This document shows, piece after piece, positions 59,702 to 64,000 of a stretch of DNA of 64,000 bases (positions within the stretch are counted from its first letter, which is position 1; each line of letters begins with the position of its first letter). A program made the translations under genes and the position numbers. The stretch comes from an uncultured Burkholderiales bacterium. Its GTDB lineage: Bacteria; Pseudomonadota; Gammaproteobacteria; Burkholderiales; Burkholderiaceae_C. The notes below the pieces were generated by a model that saw nothing but the letters and a program-made list of their open reading frames with translations, searched no databases and was not told the origin of the DNA. The stretch covers positions 1 to 64,000 of the forward strand of contig CALTTG010000017.1 in assembly GCA_943908475.1 (NCBI GenBank). The letters run 5' to 3'.

Positions 59702-60022
59702 TCAGAGCAGGTGGCCGTCGTCGTTCAGGGCTGCATCGAGACGCGTGATGAGTCGCTCGATGGTGCCCGGTGCCAGCGGGGCGTCGTCCTGACCATGAGC
59801 CGAGGCCTGCGGTGCCAGGGGCGGAGCGCTGGCCAATTCGAATGCGAGGTTGAGGGCCGACAGCACCGCGATGCGTTCGCGAGCGCGCAACTTGCCGGCA
59901 TCGCGGATGGCGCACATTTCACGGTCGACCCGGCTGACCGCTTCCTTCAGGCGATCTTCTCCGCCGTCGGGGCAACCCAGCAGGTAGCTTTGGCCCATGA
60001 TGGAGACTTCGATCTGTTTCAT
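59702..60022 (-). CDS. zapA: Cell division protein ZapA
   Basis: From the ATG at 60022 there are 106 residues: MKQIEVSIMGQSYLLGCPDGGEDRLKEAVSRVDREMCAIRDAGKLRARERIAVLSALNLAFEL. This is the ZapA head (VxIxGxxYxLxCPxGxExxL) followed by a helix. ZapA bundles FtsZ at the septum. The ATG overlaps the stop of the upstream coiled-coil gene (ATGA), and the 6S RNA lies downstream. Confidence 0.93.
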   Translation of the reverse strand: MKQIEVSIMGQSYLLGCPDGGEDRLKEAVSRVDREMCAIRDAGKLRARERIAVLSALNLAFELASAPPLAPQASAHGQDDAPLAPGTIERLITRLDAALNDDGHLL

Positions 60023-60294
60023 GGGGTCTGGGCTCCGGTCGTGTTGGCGTCTCGGGGCGGGGTCATGTCCATGCTGTCCGCCTCGGTGTCGTCGGCAGGC
60101 GCGGTGACCGCTGGCAGCTTGTCGATGAGCGCATCGATGCGCTGACGCGCGGCCGACAGTCGCGTTTTCAGCGAGTCGCGCTCGTTCGTGACGGCCTGGA
60201 GCTGCTGTTGCAGCAGGGCGTTGGTGCGCTGGAGTTCTTCGTGACGAAGCAGCAGTCGCTCGACGCGGTCGATCAGGGGGGAGATCCTGGACAT
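60019..60294 (-). CDS. Small coiled-coil protein, ZapB-like (TIGR02449-type)
   Basis: The 91-residue protein is a coiled coil for residues 4-58 (LIDRVERLLLRHEELQRTNALLQQQLQAVTNERDSLKTRL), then an acidic, Thr/Asp-rich tail. Similar short coiled-coil proteins precede zapA in beta- and gammaproteobacteria and are probably ZapB-like FtsZ-ring factors. The 4-bp overlap with zapA supports co-translation. The call rests on context and coiled-coil pattern. Confidence 0.82.
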   Translation of the reverse strand: MSRISPLIDRVERLLLRHEELQRTNALLQQQLQAVTNERDSLKTRLSAARQRIDALIDKLPAVTAPADDTEADSMDMTPPRDANTTGAQTP

Positions 60295-60366
60295 GGGCTG
60301 GCGTTCTGAAGACAGGGCCGTGGAGGGAATCCCATTGTAGGCGGGGCGATGGCGGGCCGCGGCGCG

Positions 60367-60372
60367 TACAAT
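60367..60372 (+). promoter_or_regulatory. -10 box before the cobalamin riboswitch
   Basis: TACAAT, 7 bp before the predicted RNA start at about 60379. The spacing places the riboswitch at the very 5' end of the transcript. Confidence 0.55.
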
Positions 60373-60378
60373 CTCGCG

Positions 60379-60597
60379 TGTTGGTGCTCGTGCCGAGTTT
60401 CTTGCTCGGCGCAGTTAAACGGGAAGCAAGAGGGTCTGCCGCACCACCGGTGCCAGCCCGACTTGCGCTGCCCCCGCAACGGTCGGCGGTCAAGTGCGTG
60501 GTTCTCACGCCCTTCGCTCGTGTTCTCTGCCACTGGACGGTTCATCGTCTGGGAAGGTCTCACGGGTTGCATCGCCCAGCCCGGATACCGGCCAGCA
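60379..60597 (+). promoter_or_regulatory. Cobalamin (B12) riboswitch upstream of btuB
   Basis: The 219-nt leader has the cobalamin aptamer elements in order: TTGGTGC near the 5' end, an AAACGGGAAGC segment at 60418-60428, the core GCCAGCCCGAC with GCTGCCCCCGCAACGGT near 60450-60483, GGGAAGGT near 60551, and the B12 box AGCCCGGATACCGGCC at 60578-60593. About 80 nt follow before the btuB ATG, enough for an expression platform that hides the ribosome site. Adenosylcobalamin would repress btuB-cobU-btuF. Confidence 0.93.
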
Positions 60598-60676
60598 GGG
60601 GATGGGTGCGTGCGCCCGTCATGTCGTCCGTGGCCTGCGGGGATGCTGGCTGGGGCTCTTGCTTTCTCTTTTCATC

Positions 60677-62563
60677 ATGTTTGTTTTGAACTCGGTGCGT
60701 GTGGCACCCGGGGTCCGTTCGGCGTTGGCCGTTGCGGTGAGTGTGTGTGCGTGTGGGCCGACCGCCTGGGCGGCACCGGTGGGCGGGGAGTTGGACCCGC
60801 TGGTGGTGACAGCGACTCGCAGCGCCACCCGCGTCAGTCAACTGGTGGCCGATGTGACGGTCATTGACCATGCCCGACTGCAGGCCGCCGCGGGACAGAC
60901 CTTGTTCTCGCTGCTGGCCGAGGAAGCGGGGCTTCAGTTCGCGTCCAACGGCGGCCTGGGCAAGGCCGGTTCGGTGTACGTGCGGGGCGGCGAATCGCGC
61001 CACACCCTGGTGTTGATCGACGGTGTTCGTCAGGGTTCGGCCACGCTGGGATCGCCGGTGTTGACCAACATCCCCCTGTCTGCCATTGAACGCATCGAAA
61101 TCGTGCGGGGGCCGATGAGTGGCTTGTATGGCGCGGATGCAGCAGCAGGCGTCATCCAGATTTTCACGCGTCAGGCCCAGCCTGGCGGGTGGCAGCCGGC
61201 CGCGTCGCTCACCTTGGGCACCGACGATTTCGTGCAGGTCTCGGCAGGGTTGTCCGGCGGATCGGGCCCTTTGGCATTGAGCCTGTCCGCGCAGCATCAA
61301 TCGTCGCTCGGCAACAGTTCCAGCAACCCCAATGCGCCGTTCGACAACCACCACCCTGATCGCGATGGCTTTGCCCAAAAGTCGCTTGCCTTGAAGGGTG
61401 CTTTGGCCTTGCAACCCGGTTGGAAGCTGGAGCTCAACGCCCTGAAGTCGATCGGGCACTCAGACTTTGACGATGGGGTGGACGCCACCGATCCGCAGGC
61501 CAGTGCGTCACAGCGTCAGGAAACCACGGTGCTCGGTGTGCAGTTGAGCGCTCGCTTGAATGAGCTCTGGAAGTCCACCTTGAAATGGGGGCAGAGCGAA
61601 GATCTGGATGACACCGAATACGCCACCCAGTCGTGGCTGTTGGGGAGCTTCAAGACGCGTCAGACCCAATGGGGCTGGACGAATCAGGTCAACACCCCGG
61701 CGGGTGAGGTGCTCGCCGGCGTCGAGTCTTTGCAGCAGGAGGTGGCGTCTTCTCAATTCACCTACGACCAGCAGACGCGCACGATCGATGCCGTGTTCCT
61801 GGGCCTTCATGGTGAGCGGGATGCCCATGCGTGGCAGTTCAATGTGCGCCGTGACCGCAATTCGCAGTTTGGTGGCGAGACCACCGGTTCGGCCGCCTAT
61901 GGTTGGCGTGCAACGCCGCATTGGCGCTTGGGCGCCTCAATAGGCACCAGCTTTGTCGCACCGAGCTTCAATCAGCTTTACTACCCGGATTATGGCTCCC
62001 CGGGGCTGGTGCCTGAGCGTGGCGTCAACCGAGAGTTGTCGGTGCGCTGGCAGGATGGTGTCGATTCGGTTCGTGTGACTTGGTTCCGCAACCGAATCCG
62101 GAGTTTCATTCAGTCGGGCGCCACGGTGAGCAACGTGCCCCGTGCCGAGATGACCGGCGTGTCGCTGAGCGCTCAGACGGCTTGGGATGTGCCCTTGGGA
62201 CGGTGGTCGGTTCAAGGCGTTCTGGACTGGCTGGAGGCCCGCAATGAGTTGACGTCCAAGAAACTGGCGCTGCGTGCGGATCATTCGGCGATGCTGCGGA
62301 CTTCATTGGAGCGTGGGTCGAGCACCTACAGCGCCTACCTGAAGGCCAACGATGGTGCCTACAGCGATGGGGCCAACACCGACGCTTTGCGCGTGCGCGG
62401 TTTTGGCTGGGTGGGTGTCTCGGCGCAGTGGCGTGTTCACCCCAAGTGGCAGCTGGGTGTGCGTGCCGACAACCTGACCGATCGCAAGGTCGAAACCCAA
62501 CGTGGCTACAACCAGCCCGAGCGTCAGGTGTTCCTGACCTTGTCGCTTGTGCCTGGCCTTTGA
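60677..62563 (+). CDS. btuB: TonB-dependent vitamin B12 receptor BtuB
   Basis: From the ATG at 60677 there are 628 residues with a signal peptide ending near AWA at residue 33. An ATG at 60602 in the same frame would add 25 residues and is less likely. A TonB box (DPLVVTAT) lies near residue 40, then the plug domain with SVYVRGGESRHTLVLIDGVRQG and IPLSAIERIEIVRGPMSGLYGADAAAGVIQIFTR. A 22-strand barrel ends in FLTLSLVPGL. It imports cobalamins over the outer membrane. Riboswitch control and cobU/btuF neighbours support B12 as ligand. Confidence 0.93.
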   Translation: MFVLNSVRVAPGVRSALAVAVSVCACGPTAWAAPVGGELDPLVVTATRSATRVSQLVADVTVIDHARLQAAAGQTLFSLLAEEAGLQFASNGGLGKAGSVYVRGGESRHTLVLIDGVRQGSATLGSPVLTNIPLSAIERIEIVRGPMSGLYGADAAAGVIQIFTRQAQPGGWQPAASLTLGTDDFVQVSAGLSGGSGPLALSLSAQHQSSLGNSSSNPNAPFDNHHPDRDGFAQKSLALKGALALQPGWKLELNALKSIGHSDFDDGVDATDPQASASQRQETTVLGVQLSARLNELWKSTLKWGQSEDLDDTEYATQSWLLGSFKTRQTQWGWTNQVNTPAGEVLAGVESLQQEVASSQFTYDQQTRTIDAVFLGLHGERDAHAWQFNVRRDRNSQFGGETTGSAAYGWRATPHWRLGASIGTSFVAPSFNQLYYPDYGSPGLVPERGVNRELSVRWQDGVDSVRVTWFRNRIRSFIQSGATVSNVPRAEMTGVSLSAQTAWDVPLGRWSVQGVLDWLEARNELTSKKLALRADHSAMLRTSLERGSSTYSAYLKANDGAYSDGANTDALRVRGFGWVGVSAQWRVHPKWQLGVRADNLTDRKVETQRGYNQPERQVFLTLSLVPGL

Positions 62564-62579
62564 GTGACGGGGCTTGACC

Positions 62580-63179
62580 ATGTCTGACGCTTTGCATCTG
62601 CTGGTGGGCGGTCAACGCAGCGGCAAGAGCCGCCATGCCGAACGCATGGGGCAAGCCTGGCTGGCCGGTGGCGGCGGGCGTCGGGTCGTGGTGGTGGCCA
62701 CCGCCACGGCCCAAGACGATGAGATGGCGCAGCGGATCGCCAGGCATCGATTGGAGCGGCCTGCCGGATTCGAGACGGTGGAAGAGCCGACGCAGTTGGG
62801 TTCGGCACTGAGGGCGGCGAGCGATGCCGATACCATGGTGGTGGTCGATTGCCTCACGCTGTGGCTCACCCATGTGCTGATGCCCATGCCCTGGATGGTT
62901 CAGCGTCAAGCGCAATGGCCCGCTTTGCGTGATGACTTGTTGCTGGCCCTTCGGGAGTGCCGGGAGGCCGGCGGCAGGGTCGTGTTGATCAGCAACGAAG
63001 TGGGGTGGGGCGTGGTCCCCATGGGACGGGAGGTCCGACATTTCGTGGATGAGCTGGGACGGCTCAACCAAGCGGTGGCCGAGTGTTGCGATCAGGTGTC
63101 CCTGGTTGCGGCGGGCCGTCTGTGGACCCAGGCCGTGATCTCGGTAGAGCGAGCGGGTGTTGCGGCATGCTCGGCCTGA
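62580..63179 (+). CDS. cobU: Adenosylcobinamide kinase / guanylyltransferase
   Basis: From the ATG at 62580 there are 199 residues. Marks are the P-loop LLVGGQRSGKSRHAER near residue 8, VVVVATATAQDDEMAQRIARHRLERPAGFETVEEP (guanylylation His near residue 46-50), VVDCLTLWLT near residue 87 and ISNEVGWGVVP near residue 140. It phosphorylates and guanylates cobinamide in B12 nucleotide-loop assembly, or salvages imported cobinamide. It starts 17 bp after btuB and overlaps the btuF start by 13 bp. Confidence 0.94.
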   Translation: MSDALHLLVGGQRSGKSRHAERMGQAWLAGGGGRRVVVVATATAQDDEMAQRIARHRLERPAGFETVEEPTQLGSALRAASDADTMVVVDCLTLWLTHVLMPMPWMVQRQAQWPALRDDLLLALRECREAGGRVVLISNEVGWGVVPMGREVRHFVDELGRLNQAVAECCDQVSLVAAGRLWTQAVISVERAGVAACSA

Positions 63180-64000
63180 CTTCAACGCGATTTCGCACGC
63201 TGGGGTGGGTGCGGGTGGGGTGTCTGGGCGCTGCGCTGTGGTGGAGCGGGGTGCCCGCTGTGCAAGCCTCGACCGAACCTGTTGCGTTCGCCAAGATTCA
63301 GGACGATCGAGGCAGCTGGGTGGTGCTCGCGTCCCCGCCACGGCGCATCGTGTCATTGTTGCCGTCCTTGACGGAGACGGTGTGCGAGCTGGGCGAATGC
63401 GACCGCATCGTGGCCACCGATCGCTGGTCCAACTGGCCGGAACGGGTGCGGCATCTGCCCAAACTTGGGGGGCTGGACGACATCCAGATCGAGCGTTTGG
63501 TGGCCTTGCGGCCTGACCTGGTGCTGTTGGCGCCCTCGTCTCGACTCGGCGTGCGCCTGAGGGCCCTGGGCCTGGTGGTGGCGGAGCTGGAGGCGCGTGA
63601 CCTGCCCGAAGCTCGTCGAGTGATGGTGTCGGTCGCCCAGTTGTTGGGCGTGCCCGAGCGGGCGGACCTCCGTTGGCGACGCCTTCAGCAGGCCTTGGAC
63701 GCTGAGGCGGCGAAGGTGGCCCGTGCGGCCAAGGGGCAGTCGGTGTATTTCGAGGTCAGCAGCACGCCCTATGCGGCCGGCGAGGCGTCGTTCATCGGGC
63801 AAATGTTGACCCAGTTGGGCCTGCGCAATGTGGTGGGCTCGTCCCTGGGCCCCTTCCCGAAACTCAATCCGGAGCATGTGGTGCGAGGCAACCCATCGTT
63901 GATCCTGGTGTCGGCCTCAGAAGCCGATGCCTTGAGCCGACGCCCGGGATGGGGGCGCATTCAGGCGGTTCGCCACAACGCGGTGTGCGCCTTGTCTCCT
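63167..64000 (+). CDS. btuF: Periplasmic cobalamin-binding protein BtuF-like, 3' end outside window
   Basis: The ATG at 63167 overlaps cobU by 13 bp. At least 278 residues are visible and the frame is open at the right edge. A signal peptide ends near QAS at residue 35. The helical-backbone metal receptor fold shows as RIVSLLPSLTETVCELGECDRIVATDRWSNWPERVRHLPKLGGLDDIQIERLVALRPDLVLL and a C-terminal GNPSLILVSASEADAL with RRPGWGRIQAVRHNAV. It would pass B12 to an ABC importer, whose genes would follow outside the window. A siderophore binder is possible, but the riboswitch and cobU favour B12. Confidence 0.88.
   Translation, partial: MLGLTSTRFRTLGWVRVGCLGAALWWSGVPAVQASTEPVAFAKIQDDRGSWVVLASPPRRIVSLLPSLTETVCELGECDRIVATDRWSNWPERVRHLPKLGGLDDIQIERLVALRPDLVLLAPSSRLGVRLRALGLVVAELEARDLPEARRVMVSVAQLLGVPERADLRWRRLQQALDAEAAKVARAAKGQSVYFEVSSTPYAAGEASFIGQMLTQLGLRNVVGSSLGPFPKLNPEHVVRGNPSLILVSASEADALSRRPGWGRIQAVRHNAVCALSP

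Noticed and set aside
1..64000. tRNA, rRNA, IS, prophage or CRISPR elements
   Set aside because: Reading both strands showed no cloverleaf, transposase or integrase frame, terminal inverted repeats or regularly spaced repeats.

Overview
The window is a chromosomal segment of a high-GC betaproteobacterium, most probably in the order Burkholderiales. The evidence is the strong GC bias at third codon positions, family-typical proteins (a DUF3683-type FAD/Fe-S oxidase, a short ThiD followed by HemL, a Pil chemosensory array), a zapA-6S RNA arrangement, and a trxB / regulator / ftsK / lolA / rarA order like that of other proteobacteria. I would not name a genus. The window is almost fully coding. 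I see no tRNA, rRNA, IS element, prophage, integron or CRISPR array.

Layout. Positions 1-11.2 kb are housekeeping and metabolism: a truncated FAD-linked oxidase, a glycerophosphodiester phosphodiesterase, the murein-recycling ligase Mpl, a secreted DUF1501/DUF1800 pair, and hemL with thiD. A rubredoxin gene (11.4 kb) leads into a type IV pilus chemosensory cluster pilG-pilH-pilI-pilJ-pilL (11.7-21.9 kb), followed by a diguanylate cyclase. A photolyase (minus strand) is divergent from yqgE-ruvX-pyrR-pyrB-pyrC'-plsC (24.5-29.1 kb). In that run the dihydroorotase-like protein has lost its metal-binding His pair, as in non-catalytic ATCase partners. A fatty acid desaturase, a secreted unknown, rpmB-rpmG and trxB follow. 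Next come a Crp-type regulator, ftsK, a giant DUF748 protein, lolA, a DEAD-box helicase and rarA (33-44.7 kb).

Positions 44.7-54.6 kb hold a type VI secretion core: tssL-tssK-tssJ on the minus strand, and a TPR lipoprotein, tssB, tssC, hcp, tssE, tssF and tssG on the plus strand, driven from a shared 237-bp region. The genes tssM, clpV (tssH), vgrG (tssI) and tssA are not in the window. A strong hairpin follows hcp. Beside the cluster lie two overlapping tandem paralogues, each with one membrane anchor and a long body of alternating Val-Pro-Val strands. I do not recognise them, and they are the best candidate here for something undescribed. Then come an MBL-fold protein with a diiron-type motif, a beta-hydroxyacid dehydrogenase and a PAS protein with a degenerate GGDEF domain.

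The last 4.6 kb hold a zapB-like/zapA pair followed by a 6S RNA candidate with its own promoter and terminator. Divergent from these is a cobalamin riboswitch heading btuB-cobU-btuF, a vitamin B12 uptake and salvage operon that runs off the right edge.

All calls rest on reading the sequence. No database search was run, so family names are recognition from motifs, gene order and protein length.
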